Below are positions 9,049 through 18,654 of a stretch of DNA of 41,640 nucleotides, piece by piece. Positions within the stretch are counted from its first letter, which is position 1, and every line of letters begins with the position of its first letter. Source of the stretch: Bdellovibrio sp. Its GTDB lineage: Bacteria > Bdellovibrionota > Bdellovibrionia > Bdellovibrionales > Bdellovibrionaceae. The position numbers were made by a program, and so were the translations under genes. The stretch is from the NCBI GenBank assembly GCA_024711265.1, contig JANJTG010000342.1:1-41640 (forward strand), read 5' to 3'. Below the pieces are notes generated by a model. The model saw only the letters and a program-made list of their open reading frames with translations. It did not search any database and was not told the DNA's origin.

Positions 9049-10656
9049 ATGCTCGCGACACCTCAGGTCCAAAAAGAAATTCAACGCCGTCGTACTTTTG
9101 CCATCATTTCGCATCCGGATGCGGGGAAGACGACTTTGACTGAAAAGCTTCTCTATCATGGAGGCGTCATCCATGAAACGGGCGAAGTCAAAGGCAAGAG
9201 CGGCACGAAAGCGGTGACCTCTGACTGGATGGCGATGGAGAGGGAAAAAGGGATCTCCATCACTTCTTCCGTGATGACCTTTGATTATGATGGTCTTCGT
9301 GTAAACCTTCTGGATACTCCGGGGCATAAAGACTTCTCGGAAGACACCTACCGCGTTTTGATGGCCGTGGATTCCGCATGTATGTTGATCGACGTCGCCA
9401 AGGGTGTGGAAGAACGAACCAAGAAGCTTTACGAAGTTTGTCGTCTTCGCCAGATCCCCATATTCACTTTCGTCAATAAGCTGGATCGCGAAGGAAAAGA
9501 TCCTCTCACTTTAATTGATGAAGTTGAGAAAACACTGAATATGCAGTGTTACCCCGTGACCTGGCCCTTGGGGATTGGTCAAAGATTCCGTGGAATTTAC
9601 AATCGTTTGACCAAAGAACTTTGGATTTACGATCAACGCCGGGAAGAAGTGGAAGATTATAAAATCATTCCTTTTGAAAAAGGAAAGGATGATCAGATTC
9701 TCTATCAGTATCTTGATAAAGAATCTGCAGATCAGGTGATCGAAGAGCTGGATTTAATTGAAGGGGCCCTGCCTCCTTTTGATGTGAACGAGTTCCTGAA
9801 TGGAACGATTTCGCCTGTGACTTTTGGTTCGGCGAAACAGAACTTCGGGGTGGACACATTCCTTAAGTTTTTCACTCAGTATGCTCCAGGGCCTCAGCCA
9901 CGACATACAAAAGATGATAAAGAGATCGATCCTTGCGATGCCAACTTCACAGGTTTTGTTTTTAAAATTCAAGCCAATATGGATCGCCGGCACCGGGATC
10001 GTATTGCCTTTATCCGTATTTGTTCTGGGAAGTTTGAACGTGGCATGAAAGTGAAACACTCTCGACACGACAAAGAATTGCGTCTTTCTTATGCCAGTCA
10101 ATTTATTGCGGCGGATAAAGAAACGGTCGATGACGCTTATGCGGGGGATATCGTCGGGGTCGGTGATACGGGGAACTTTGCGATCGGAGACTGCGTCTAC
10201 GCCTCCGGAAAAGTTCACTTTGAAGACATTCCTAAATTTGCGCCAGAGCTTTTCGGACGACTTTCTGTGCGAGACGCCTTGAAACGTCAGAAGATGCAAG
10301 AGGCCTTGAATCACCTTTCGGAAGAGGGGGCAATTCAGTTGTTCATTGATCCGTTAGTGGGTCCTCAAGATCCGATTATTGGCGCCGTCGGTGAACTTCA
10401 ATTCGAAGTTCTTTTGCGTCGTTTGCAGGATGAATACAACTTGGAAGTGAAACTGAATCGTCTTCCTTACGGGGTGGCTCGGTGGCCAAGAACTGAAGCA
10501 GGAAAACCCGTGGCGGAGTTGAAGGGGGGCGCTAATATGTTCCGTGACCTTCAAGACAATCCTGTGGTTTTGGTAAATCAAGAGTGGGATTTGAACTGGC
10601 TTAAACGTGAAAACCCGACGGTCGAGTTTTGCACAAGCATCAGCCGCGCACGATAG
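9049..10656 (+). CDS. prfC: peptide chain release factor 3
   Basis: RRTFAIISHPDAGKTTLTEKLL, DTPGHKDFSEDTYR, RF3-type C-terminus. Confidence 0.97.
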   Translation: MLATPQVQKEIQRRRTFAIISHPDAGKTTLTEKLLYHGGVIHETGEVKGKSGTKAVTSDWMAMEREKGISITSSVMTFDYDGLRVNLLDTPGHKDFSEDTYRVLMAVDSACMLIDVAKGVEERTKKLYEVCRLRQIPIFTFVNKLDREGKDPLTLIDEVEKTLNMQCYPVTWPLGIGQRFRGIYNRLTKELWIYDQRREEVEDYKIIPFEKGKDDQILYQYLDKESADQVIEELDLIEGALPPFDVNEFLNGTISPVTFGSAKQNFGVDTFLKFFTQYAPGPQPRHTKDDKEIDPCDANFTGFVFKIQANMDRRHRDRIAFIRICSGKFERGMKVKHSRHDKELRLSYASQFIAADKETVDDAYAGDIVGVGDTGNFAIGDCVYASGKVHFEDIPKFAPELFGRLSVRDALKRQKMQEALNHLSEEGAIQLFIDPLVGPQDPIIGAVGELQFEVLLRRLQDEYNLEVKLNRLPYGVARWPRTEAGKPVAELKGGANMFRDLQDNPVVLVNQEWDLNWLKRENPTVEFCTSISRAR

Positions 10657-10668
10657 TGGTGGTGTTGA

Positions 10669-11586
10669 ATGACTCTTCCTCTTGAGATCCATAACCTAGT
10701 TAAAAGATATCAGGGCAGCTCTGTTGACGCCGTCAAAGGCGTCTCCCTTGATGTTCAAGGTGGAGAGGTCTTTGGGCTTCTGGGCCCCAATGGGGCTGGC
10801 AAAACGACGATTATTTCGGCGATCACGACTTTGGAAAAACCCACTTCCGGCACTGTCAAAGTGTTTGGAGTTGATGTTACCCAAGATCCGATGTTCACAA
10901 AAAAACAGATTGGAGTTGTTCATCAAGAGGTTATCAACTCTGGTTTTTTTGATGTTGAAGAAATCCTTGAGTTCCAATCCGGATATTACGGCTTGCGGAA
11001 AAACAAAGAGCGCATTCATTTCCTGCTAAATAAATTAGCCCTCTACGAACATCGGAATAAAAGAGTAAAACAACTTTCTGGTGGGATGAAGCGTCGTTTG
11101 ATGATCGCTAAAGCCTTGGTCCATAATCCGAAACTGTTGCTGTTGGACGAGCCGACGGCGGGAGTGGATATTCGTTTACGGGAAGACCTTTGGAGTTTTG
11201 TTCGAGAGTTGCGCGGCGAGGGGACGTCTGTTCTTCTCACCACTCATTATCTGGAAGAAGCAGAACAACTGTGTGATCGGGTTGGGATTATCAACTTGGG
11301 ATCCGTGGTGTGTGTCGGAGCAACCAAGGAAATCGTTCGTCAATACACACTCAGAAAGATCCGAATCCTGTTCGCAGAGCCCGTGGTCTTGACATCCCCT
11401 TATTTGGTGGAAGTTGTCGGGAAAGATTATTTCTTTGTGATTCCTCAAGAAAAACCCTTGGGAGAGTTCATCAACGAATTGGGCGTTCCTACTCAGTTGG
11501 TGCGAGATATTCAAATTGAAGAAGGGGATCTTGAGGAAGCCTTTTTAAAACTGGTAAGTCCGAAAGATGGGCCGGTGTCTTTATGA
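10669..11586 (+). CDS. ABC transporter ATP-binding protein (ABC-2 type exporter)
   Basis: GLLGPNGAGKTT, LSGGMKRRLMIAKAL, LLLLDEPTAGVD. Confidence 0.95.
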   Translation: MTLPLEIHNLVKRYQGSSVDAVKGVSLDVQGGEVFGLLGPNGAGKTTIISAITTLEKPTSGTVKVFGVDVTQDPMFTKKQIGVVHQEVINSGFFDVEEILEFQSGYYGLRKNKERIHFLLNKLALYEHRNKRVKQLSGGMKRRLMIAKALVHNPKLLLLDEPTAGVDIRLREDLWSFVRELRGEGTSVLLTTHYLEEAEQLCDRVGIINLGSVVCVGATKEIVRQYTLRKIRILFAEPVVLTSPYLVEVVGKDYFFVIPQEKPLGEFINELGVPTQLVRDIQIEEGDLEEAFLKLVSPKDGPVSL

Positions 11587-12356
11587 TTGGCTTTTTAACA
11601 ATATTTCGACGTGAGATTGCGCGCTTCTTAAAAGTGATAGTTCAAACGGTGATCACGCCGTTTGTATCCTCCTTTTTGTATCTCTTGATATTCGGGGTGT
11701 CCTTGGGACAGCAGATGGATTCACATAAGGGCGTAAGTTATCTTGCCTTTCTTATTCCCGGCTTGATGATGATGGGTTTAATCAATAATGCCTTCCAGAA
11801 CTCTTCTTCCTCCATTGTATCGTCTAAATTTTCCGGAGACCTTGAGGACCTTCGCGTGGCACCGGTCACAGATCAGGAGATTATCTGGGCAATGAGTTTA
11901 GGCTCGGTCGTTCGCGGGTCTTTGGTGGCGGTGATAACTTATTTGGTGGGTTCGCTATTTATGTACTATCAACAAGGGGAGTGGCTTTCTATTGCTCACC
12001 CTTTGAGTGCTTTGTTTTTCCTTGTGGTGGCAGGGTTGATCTTCGGAATGATTGGGATTAGCGTCGCATTTTGGGCGACAACCTTCGATCAGCTATCGGC
12101 ATTCTCAGCTTTTATTTTACTGCCTTTGACTTATTTAGGGGGCGTGTTTTTGTCCATTGAGCACTTGCATCCCTTTTGGCAAATGATTTCCAAGCTCAAT
12201 CCGCTGCTGTATCTAATCAACGGTCTTCGTTATGGAATCTTGGGCGTGAGTGATGTGAATGTCGGAACCGCCGCGGTGATTTCGTTAGCGGGCTTTGCAT
12301 TCTTTTATGGTCTTGCGCGCATCAGTCTTAAAAAAGGTTCGTTTCAGCGCTGGTAG
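11583..12356 (+). CDS. ABC-2 type transporter permease
   Basis: Multiple TM segments, ABC2_membrane-like; ATGA overlap with ATPase gene. Confidence 0.92.
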   Translation: MIGFLTIFRREIARFLKVIVQTVITPFVSSFLYLLIFGVSLGQQMDSHKGVSYLAFLIPGLMMMGLINNAFQNSSSSIVSSKFSGDLEDLRVAPVTDQEIIWAMSLGSVVRGSLVAVITYLVGSLFMYYQQGEWLSIAHPLSALFFLVVAGLIFGMIGISVAFWATTFDQLSAFSAFILLPLTYLGGVFLSIEHLHPFWQMISKLNPLLYLINGLRYGILGVSDVNVGTAAVISLAGFAFFYGLARISLKKGSFQRW

Positions 12357-12582
12357 AACCGTCATTCACTACGCTGAAGTTCAAAGACTCGAATTGCTGA
12401 CGGCGATTTCTTTCATCTTCAAGGCGCGCACTTTCAAGTCTTTCTAAGATTTTGCTTTCAGTGTTGGCTTCCATCTGTTTGCGTGCATCTTTGAGGCCCT
12501 CTAATGCGGCTTTGTGGGACGTGGCAGTTTGAGCTTGCGCGAAAGTCCCCATCAACAAAGAAACGAAAATGATTTTTTTCAT
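12328..12582 (-). CDS. small exported hypothetical protein
   Basis: MKKIIFVSLLMGTFAQAQ signal peptide with SD AGGGGCA; 3' end overlaps permease gene by 29 nt in antisense. Confidence 0.6.
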   Translation of the reverse strand: MKKIIFVSLLMGTFAQAQTATSHKAALEGLKDARKQMEANTESKILERLESARLEDERNRRQQFESLNFSVVNDGSTSAETNLF

Positions 12583-12755
12583 AGTTGTGCCCCTTTTTGA
12601 GTCACTCTTACCGACAATGTGGCCTGATTGAATCATCTAATGCTCTGTGACTAACAATTATTCATGGTTACGCCCGCCGCATTGAGTCGAAGAGTTCTTT
12701 GTCATTCCCTCTTCAATGAGTTAAACCATTTCTCTTGGTGTAAGCAGGAGTTCGC

Positions 12756-14087
12756 ATGTTTGAGAATTTATCTGATAAAATTATGGCCAGCCTCAAAAAG
12801 GTCCGTGGGCAAAGTAAGATCACGGAATCTAATGTTGAGGATGTCATTAAAGAGATTCGTTTAAGTCTTCTTGAAGCCGATGTGAACTTTAAGGTCGTTA
12901 AGACTTTCATTGATAAAGTGAAAGCGAAAGCATTGGGCGCGGAAGTTCTTCAGAACGTTAATCCCGGTCAAATGTTCGTAAAGATCGTGCACGAAGAGCT
13001 TGTCAATGTTCTTGGTGGTGGCGCTGTTGATATCAATGTTCGCGAAAATCCAAGCGTGATTTTTTTAGTCGGTTTGCAAGGGGCCGGGAAGACGACGTCG
13101 GCAGCTAAGTTGTCACTGTATATTCGTCAAAAATTGGGCAAAAAACCAGGGCTTGTTCCTGCGGACATCTATCGTCCGGCAGCGATAGATCAATTGCAGA
13201 CTCTGGGACGACAAAACAGCATTCCAACCTTCCCCACAGAAGTGGGCATGAAGCCTGAAGATGTTCTCGAAAAATCCAAACAGTGGGCCAAAGACAATAT
13301 GGTCGACGTTGTGATCGTGGATACGGCGGGACGTTTGCAAATTGATGAAGACCTTATGGGAGAGTTGGGCCGCCTTAAAGAGATCTGGACGCCGCAAGAG
13401 ATCCTTCTTGTCGCCGATGCGATGTTGGGACAGCAGTCAGTCAATGTCGCGGAGGGCTTCCATAAACGCCTTTCTTTGACTGGTTTGATCCTGACGAAGG
13501 TAGACGGGGACGCGCGCGGTGGTGCGGCGTTGTCGATTCGTGAAGTGACGGGAATTCCTATTAAGTTTTTGGGTGTTGGTGAAAAGGTATCAGCTCTTGA
13601 GGTTTTCCACCCCGATCGCTTGGCGGGGCGAATCCTTGACATGGGTGACGTACTTTCCTTGGTTGAAAAAGCTCAGGAAGTCATCGATGAAAAAGCAGCT
13701 CGGGATTCTGCTAAGAAGATCATGAAGAATGAGTTCACGTTAGAGGATTTTCTTGCTCAGATCCAACAACTTAAGAAGATGGGGGGATTTGAATCCATCT
13801 TGAAATTTTTACCCGGCATGGGGGAGCTGAGTAAGCAGCTTAAGAACATGACCCCTCCGGACGCTGAGATGAAGAAAATCGAGGCAATTATCCGCTCCAT
13901 GACCCTGGAAGAGCGGAATAATCACAAGATCCTAAACGCCTCGCGTCGAACAAGAATTGCCAAAGGGAGCGGCACTCAAGTTCAGGACGTTAACAAGCTG
14001 GTGAAGCAGTTTGAGGACGCTAAAAAGATGATGGGTGGGCTCATGAAGATGGGAATGGGTCGAGGCGGAATGAAGTTCCCATTTTAA
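12756..14087 (+). CDS. ffh: signal recognition particle GTPase
   Basis: GLQGAGKTTSAAKL, DTAGRLQIDE, TKVDGDARGGAAL, C-terminal M domain. Confidence 0.97.
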   Translation: MFENLSDKIMASLKKVRGQSKITESNVEDVIKEIRLSLLEADVNFKVVKTFIDKVKAKALGAEVLQNVNPGQMFVKIVHEELVNVLGGGAVDINVRENPSVIFLVGLQGAGKTTSAAKLSLYIRQKLGKKPGLVPADIYRPAAIDQLQTLGRQNSIPTFPTEVGMKPEDVLEKSKQWAKDNMVDVVIVDTAGRLQIDEDLMGELGRLKEIWTPQEILLVADAMLGQQSVNVAEGFHKRLSLTGLILTKVDGDARGGAALSIREVTGIPIKFLGVGEKVSALEVFHPDRLAGRILDMGDVLSLVEKAQEVIDEKAARDSAKKIMKNEFTLEDFLAQIQQLKKMGGFESILKFLPGMGELSKQLKNMTPPDAEMKKIEAIIRSMTLEERNNHKILNASRRTRIAKGSGTQVQDVNKLVKQFEDAKKMMGGLMKMGMGRGGMKFPF

Positions 14088-14157
14088 GGCTTGATATTTA
14101 ATCGTTAACACAGTACACACTTGGTCTTACTGTTTTTGAAACAAGAGGTTTAGAAAA

Positions 14158-14406
14158 ATGGCAGTTGTAATTCGTTTGGCTCGTATGGGCGCTAAGCACG
14201 AACCTAAATACCGCATCACTGTAGCGGATTCTCGTCGTTACGTTACTGGAAAATTCCTTGATATTCTTGGAACTTACATCCCGACTCCAAAGGGTAACGA
14301 TAAAAAAGTTGAGCTTGATCTTGCTAAAGTTGAAGAGTGGATCAAAAAAGGCGCTCAGCCTACAGACCGTGTAAAACACGTTATTAAATTGGCTCAAGCT
14401 AAATAG
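14158..14406 (+). CDS. rpsP: 30S ribosomal protein S16
   Basis: MAVVIRLARMGAKHEPKYRITVADSRR. Confidence 0.97.
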   Translation: MAVVIRLARMGAKHEPKYRITVADSRRYVTGKFLDILGTYIPTPKGNDKKVELDLAKVEEWIKKGAQPTDRVKHVIKLAQAK

Positions 14407-14467
14407 TGATTGGCAACGGGTCCGAATTCGATAGAATATCGGATATGTCCTATTTTAGGGGGTAATT

Positions 14468-14707
14468 ATGGATAGCTTGAAAGACCTCGTAGAATTCATG
14501 GCAAAGTCCCTTGTGGACAAGCCTGAAAACGTCGAAGTTGATGAAATCCCTGGTCAGCAAACCACTCTTCTTGCTTTGAAGGTTGATAAAGAAGACCTTG
14601 GTAAGGTGATTGGGAAGCAAGGTAAGACCGCAGCTGCTATGCGCACAATTATCCGCGCCGCTGGTACGAAGCTTAATAAACGATATCACCTCGATATCGT
14701 AGAATAG
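14468..14707 (+). CDS. khpA: KH-domain RNA-binding protein
   Basis: LGKVIGKQGKTAAAMRTIIRAA KH motif; position after rpsP. Confidence 0.93.
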   Translation: MDSLKDLVEFMAKSLVDKPENVEVDEIPGQQTTLLALKVDKEDLGKVIGKQGKTAAAMRTIIRAAGTKLNKRYHLDIVE

Positions 14708-14765
14708 TTAACTGAGGCTGCTCCGGAAGATTGGAGCACTAAAAAGCTAAATTATTTCTCTAGGG

Positions 14766-14799
14766 AAGGGGTTGTCACAAGGCAACCCCTTTTATTTTT
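14766..14799 (+). terminator. intra-operon terminator/attenuator-like hairpin
   Basis: AGGGGTTG-tcacaagg-CAACCCCT followed by TTTATTTTT, 14 nt before rimM start. Confidence 0.7.
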
Positions 14800-14813
14800 G
14801 GTGGAGTGTGAAA

Positions 14814-15329
14814 ATGAAATTAGTAGGAAAAGTGCGAGAGGCTCACGGACTTAAAGGGGATCTTTATGTTCTTATTTTTTCCGGCGACATCTCTTGGGCA
14901 AAAAGAATGAAGAGCTTTGGATTGAAAGCTAAAGACTCTGACGAAATTCAAAGCTTCACCGTTGAAAGAACTAAGCCCTTCAAAAAAGGGATTATCGTTA
15001 AAGCTTCTGAAATCAAGGATCGTACGGACGCCGAAGGTGTAGAACACATGGAGTTCTTCGTTGATGACGAGCTCTTGGTTTCTAAGCCTGGTGAAACAAT
15101 CTATCTTTCTGAAATTAAAAACTTCAAATTGAAAAATCCTGAACAAACTGTTCTTGGGGAAATCGTTGGTTTTTCTTCCAATGGAGTTCAAGACCTTTTA
15201 GTTGTTGAGGCTGATGGGAAGAAAGTGGAAGTTCCGTTCGTGGATGCTTTCATTAAGAAGATCGACTTTAAACATCAAGCCGTTGTGATGGATTTGCCTG
15301 AAGGGCTTTTTGATATCGAGAACGCTTAA
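14814..15329 (+). CDS. rimM: 16S rRNA processing protein RimM
   Basis: [19 protein letters not shown]; position between khpA and trmD; TAATG overlap with trmD. Confidence 0.93.
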   Translation: MKLVGKVREAHGLKGDLYVLIFSGDISWAKRMKSFGLKAKDSDEIQSFTVERTKPFKKGIIVKASEIKDRTDAEGVEHMEFFVDDELLVSKPGETIYLSEIKNFKLKNPEQTVLGEIVGFSSNGVQDLLVVEADGKKVEVPFVDAFIKKIDFKHQAVVMDLPEGLFDIENA

Positions 15330-16156
15330 TGCTTCAGATTGACGTGATCACTCTTTTTCCAGAGATGATAGATAATGCCGTGTCTCACGGTGTGCTGGGT
15401 CAGGCTCTCAAGGGTGAATTGCTCAATGTCAAAGCTCATACGCCTCGCGAGTTTGCAAGTGATCGCCATCGTACGGTGGATGACCGTCCCTTTGGGGGCG
15501 GCGATGGTATGATCATGTTGCCAGAGACTTTGGAAAAGACCCTTCAGAAGGTGCAACATAAGAATTCCAAGATCATCTATCTTTCCCCTCAAGGCAGCAC
15601 TCTTACGGATGAAAAAGCTCGAACTTTATCAAAAGAAGAGCACTTGGTTTTTATCTGCGGACGTTACGGTGGAATTGATCAGCGTATTATTAACTCTTAC
15701 GTCGACGAAGAAATCTCTATTGGGGATTATGTGCTTTCCGGCGGGGAATTGGGGGCCTTGGTTGTCATCGACGCTTTGGCGCGTTTTATTCCTGGTGTTT
15801 TGGGGCATGACGATTCGGCGGATAAAGATAGTTTTTCTCAAGGTCTTTTAGAGCAGCCCAACTTCACCAGACCGCGAGAGTACTTGGGGCAGGAAGTTCC
15901 CGAGGTGCTTTTAAGCGGTAATCATAAGCTGATTGAAGAGTGGAAGGAAAAAGTTTCTGCTTTGGTGACTTGCAAGAAACGACCGGATTTATTTAAAGAA
16001 TATCTTCAACAAGAAAACGCCAAATATCAGGCGTTGAAAAAGAAAAAGACAGAGTCCCCGATGAAGGAACTGCAAAAGTTTCTGGCGGCGCTGTCGCTTC
16101 AAGAGCGCCAGGTTTTGGGGCTGGAAGATTTGCACGAGGAAGATCTAAATGGCTGA
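15329..16156 (+). CDS. trmD: tRNA (guanine-N1-)-methyltransferase
   Basis: [51 protein letters not shown]. Confidence 0.97.
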   Translation: MLQIDVITLFPEMIDNAVSHGVLGQALKGELLNVKAHTPREFASDRHRTVDDRPFGGGDGMIMLPETLEKTLQKVQHKNSKIIYLSPQGSTLTDEKARTLSKEEHLVFICGRYGGIDQRIINSYVDEEISIGDYVLSGGELGALVVIDALARFIPGVLGHDDSADKDSFSQGLLEQPNFTRPREYLGQEVPEVLLSGNHKLIEEWKEKVSALVTCKKRPDLFKEYLQQENAKYQALKKKKTESPMKELQKFLAALSLQERQVLGLEDLHEEDLNG

Positions 16157-16730
16157 GACACCCTACGTACCAAGACTCGCGATTGGACTAGTTCATTATC
16201 CCGTCAGGGATCGTATGCAAAAGACGGTGGCGACCAATATCACCAACTTCGACATCCACGATATCGCGAGGGCGGCTCAGGTGTATGGGGTGGAAAAATA
16301 TTACATTATCCATCCCATGCAAGAACAGTTGATGTTCGTGGAAAGGGTTTTGGACCACTGGAGAACAGGGCAGGGCTCTAAATTCAATCCCATGCGCAAG
16401 ACCGCCCTGGGGTCTGTGAGAACGGCAGAGAGCGTGGAAAAGGCCCTGGAGGACTGGAATGCTCCTGAAGGGCTGGTTATCGCTACGACGGCTCGAACAG
16501 AGTGGGCGAAAAGAAAGTACTCCTTTGCTGAGTTGCGCCATGAAATGCATGTGGAAAAGAAGCCCGTTCTTATGTTATTTGGTACTGGTTTTGGCATGAC
16601 AGAAAGCCTGATTGGGTCTTGCTCAGGGGTTCTCGAGAGTATTCGAGGGGCTCCTCCCCAGGATTATCGCCATCTTTCCGTAAGATCGGCAGTAAGTATC
16701 TGTCTTGACCGCGTAATGGGTCCATGGTAG
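16149..16730 (+). CDS. SPOUT-type RNA methyltransferase (TrmD-adjacent family)
   Basis: [13 protein letters not shown]...[36 protein letters not shown]-terminal SAM-knot-like segment. Confidence 0.8.
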   Translation: MAETPYVPRLAIGLVHYPVRDRMQKTVATNITNFDIHDIARAAQVYGVEKYYIIHPMQEQLMFVERVLDHWRTGQGSKFNPMRKTALGSVRTAESVEKALEDWNAPEGLVIATTARTEWAKRKYSFAELRHEMHVEKKPVLMLFGTGFGMTESLIGSCSGVLESIRGAPPQDYRHLSVRSAVSICLDRVMGPW

Positions 16731-16778
16731 ACCCTTGTTTTACTTTTTGTGAAAATTGACTGCTACAAGGATTAGGCA

Positions 16779-17153
16779 ATGGCTAAAGAAACAAATCTCG
16801 TTAGACGCGTTAGCGTTAAAGCTGCAAACAAAAACATCCAGTCATTCAGCTCTGGTGATACTGTTAACGTATTCGTTAAAGTAAAAGAGGGTGAGAAAGA
16901 GCGTGTTCAGCTTTACAAAGGTATCGTAACTAAAATCCAAGGAGCTGGCGCTGCGAAGTCATTCACAGTTCGCAAGATCTCTGCGGGTGTTGGTGTTGAA
17001 AGAACTTTCCCATTCTCAAGCCCTGCGCTTGATAAAGTTGAAGTTGTGACTACAGGTAAAGTACGTCGTTCTAAGTTGTACTATCTTCGTTCATTGGAAG
17101 GTAAAGCAGCTAAGATCCAATCTGAGCTTGTATCTAACAAAGCAGAAGCTTAA
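16779..17153 (+). CDS. rplS: 50S ribosomal protein L19
   Basis: [30 protein letters not shown]...[21 protein letters not shown]. Confidence 0.96.
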   Translation: MAKETNLVRRVSVKAANKNIQSFSSGDTVNVFVKVKEGEKERVQLYKGIVTKIQGAGAAKSFTVRKISAGVGVERTFPFSSPALDKVEVVTTGKVRRSKLYYLRSLEGKAAKIQSELVSNKAEA

Positions 17154-17180
17154 TTTCTGGCGGATATTGCTTTCACATCC

Positions 17181-17218
17181 AAAAGACCTAGGACGGCGTT
17201 CTAGGTCTTTTTTGTTTT
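17181..17218 (+). terminator. rho-independent terminator after rplS
   Basis: AAAGACCTAG-gacggcgtt-CTAGGTCTTTTTTG. Confidence 0.85.
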
Positions 17219-17286
17219 GGGCTTCTGTCTTATTCCTTTTTTGGGTCTGACATTTTTTTGCATTTTTGAATACGGCGGCGAAGAGT

Positions 17287-17916
17287 ATGGCGAAAAAGAA
17301 ATCACAGATTGAATTTCCGAAGATTGATTGGACCGAGTTTTCTCCCACTCCCGTGATTGGTGTTGATGAAGTGGGAAGAGGCTGCCTTGCGGGGCCGGTC
17401 TATGCCGCCGCGGTGATTTTTCGTTCTGAAGCTCTTCATGATCTTGTAACGGATTCAAAACTTCTGTCCGAAAAACGAAGAGATGAACTGGCTGAATTAA
17501 TTCTCAAAGAACATCAAGTGGGTATCGGAAGTGCAACAGTTGAAGAAATCGACGAGATCAATATTCTCAACGCCGCATTGCTTGCGATGAAAAGAGCGGT
17601 CGAACAACTGGGTGTATCGAGTGGTCATGTTCTTGTTGATGGAAACAAAAAGATTCCCGGTCTCAAGGGCTTTGAACAAACCACTGTTGTGAAGGGGGAC
17701 CTTCGCGTAGCGCCGATTTCAGCGGCCTCCATTGTGGCGAAAGTGACTCGAGATCGTTTGATGAAAGACTTGGGAGTTCAATACCCTCACTATGGATTCG
17801 AAGTTCACAAGGGCTACTCGACGCCCATTCACAAACAAAGTATCGCGACCCACGGTCCGTGCCTTGTCCACCGCAAATCCTTTGCTGGCGTCAAAGAATT
17901 CGTCGGCAAATTCTAA
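17287..17916 (+). CDS. rnhB: ribonuclease HII
   Basis: [23 protein letters not shown]. Confidence 0.95.
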   Translation: MAKKKSQIEFPKIDWTEFSPTPVIGVDEVGRGCLAGPVYAAAVIFRSEALHDLVTDSKLLSEKRRDELAELILKEHQVGIGSATVEEIDEINILNAALLAMKRAVEQLGVSSGHVLVDGNKKIPGLKGFEQTTVVKGDLRVAPISAASIVAKVTRDRLMKDLGVQYPHYGFEVHKGYSTPIHKQSIATHGPCLVHRKSFAGVKEFVGKF

Positions 17917-18256
17917 AGATATTTATTGGGCCCATCAACGTGGGCTCGACTCTGAGAAATACGTTCAAAAATTTTACGAACAAAAAGGTTACCACCTTCT
18001 TGAACAAAGAGTGAAAACTCCCTTTGCTGAGATCGATTTGATTTTCAAGACTCCTGAGGGGCATGCTTTGATGGTCGAAGTGAAGACGGTAAATCTTTCT
18101 GAGTTTCAAAACTATCGCATTTCGCGAAAACAAAAAGCTCGCTTGCTGCGTGCTTTGCAATTTCTAACGGACAGATTGGACTCTTTGGTTGAAGTACACT
18201 GGGCCTTTGTCACGAAAGAGGGGGCTGTGACGGTCATTGAGGATATCAGTGGTTGA
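17792..18256 (+). CDS. YraN family (UPF0102) endonuclease-like protein; start uncertain
   Basis: [53 protein letters not shown] at 17792 lies deep inside rnhB, TTG at 17882 is an alternative. Confidence 0.85.
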   Translation: MDSKFTRATRRPFTNKVSRPTVRALSTANPLLASKNSSANSKDIYWAHQRGLDSEKYVQKFYEQKGYHLLEQRVKTPFAEIDLIFKTPEGHALMVEVKTVNLSEFQNYRISRKQKARLLRALQFLTDRLDSLVEVHWAFVTKEGAVTVIEDISG

Positions 18257-18288
18257 CGGAAGGGGTCTCAACAAGGGGACAATGACGT

Positions 18289-18627
18289 ATGAAGAAAGTA
18301 CTCCTTCTAGTTTGTCTTATCCTCTTTCAAGCCCACTTAGCCTCAGCTCAAGATCTTAAAGCTTTCCTTAAAAGCTGTGCCTGGGGAACGTTGGGGGGAG
18401 CGGCAGCTGGAGTTGTGAGTCTTGCTTTCACCGATAAACCCAGCGAGTCCTGGAGCAATGTTGCTAAAGGGGCCTCTTTGGGGCTGTACGTCGGAATCGG
18501 TTACGGAATCTATCAAATTAACAAAGCTCCCACGACCTACCAACAGCCAGACTTTGCCCTCTTCCCAAAAATCGAAGAGGGCAAGGTGTCTGGCCTTCAA
18601 ATTACAGGCACTGTTCTTAGGTTTTAA
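18289..18627 (+). CDS. small exported hypothetical protein, glycine-rich segment
   Basis: Signal peptide MKKVLLLVCLILFQAHLASAQ; GTLGGAAAGVVS. Confidence 0.65.
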   Translation: MKKVLLLVCLILFQAHLASAQDLKAFLKSCAWGTLGGAAAGVVSLAFTDKPSESWSNVAKGASLGLYVGIGYGIYQINKAPTTYQQPDFALFPKIEEGKVSGLQITGTVLRF

Positions 18628-18654
18628 GATTAAGAAACCGCGCTGAATCCTGCC

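Noticed and set aside
9754-10314. 186-aa minus-strand ORF opposite prfC
   Set aside because: Shadow ORF of prfC, no domain or RBS.
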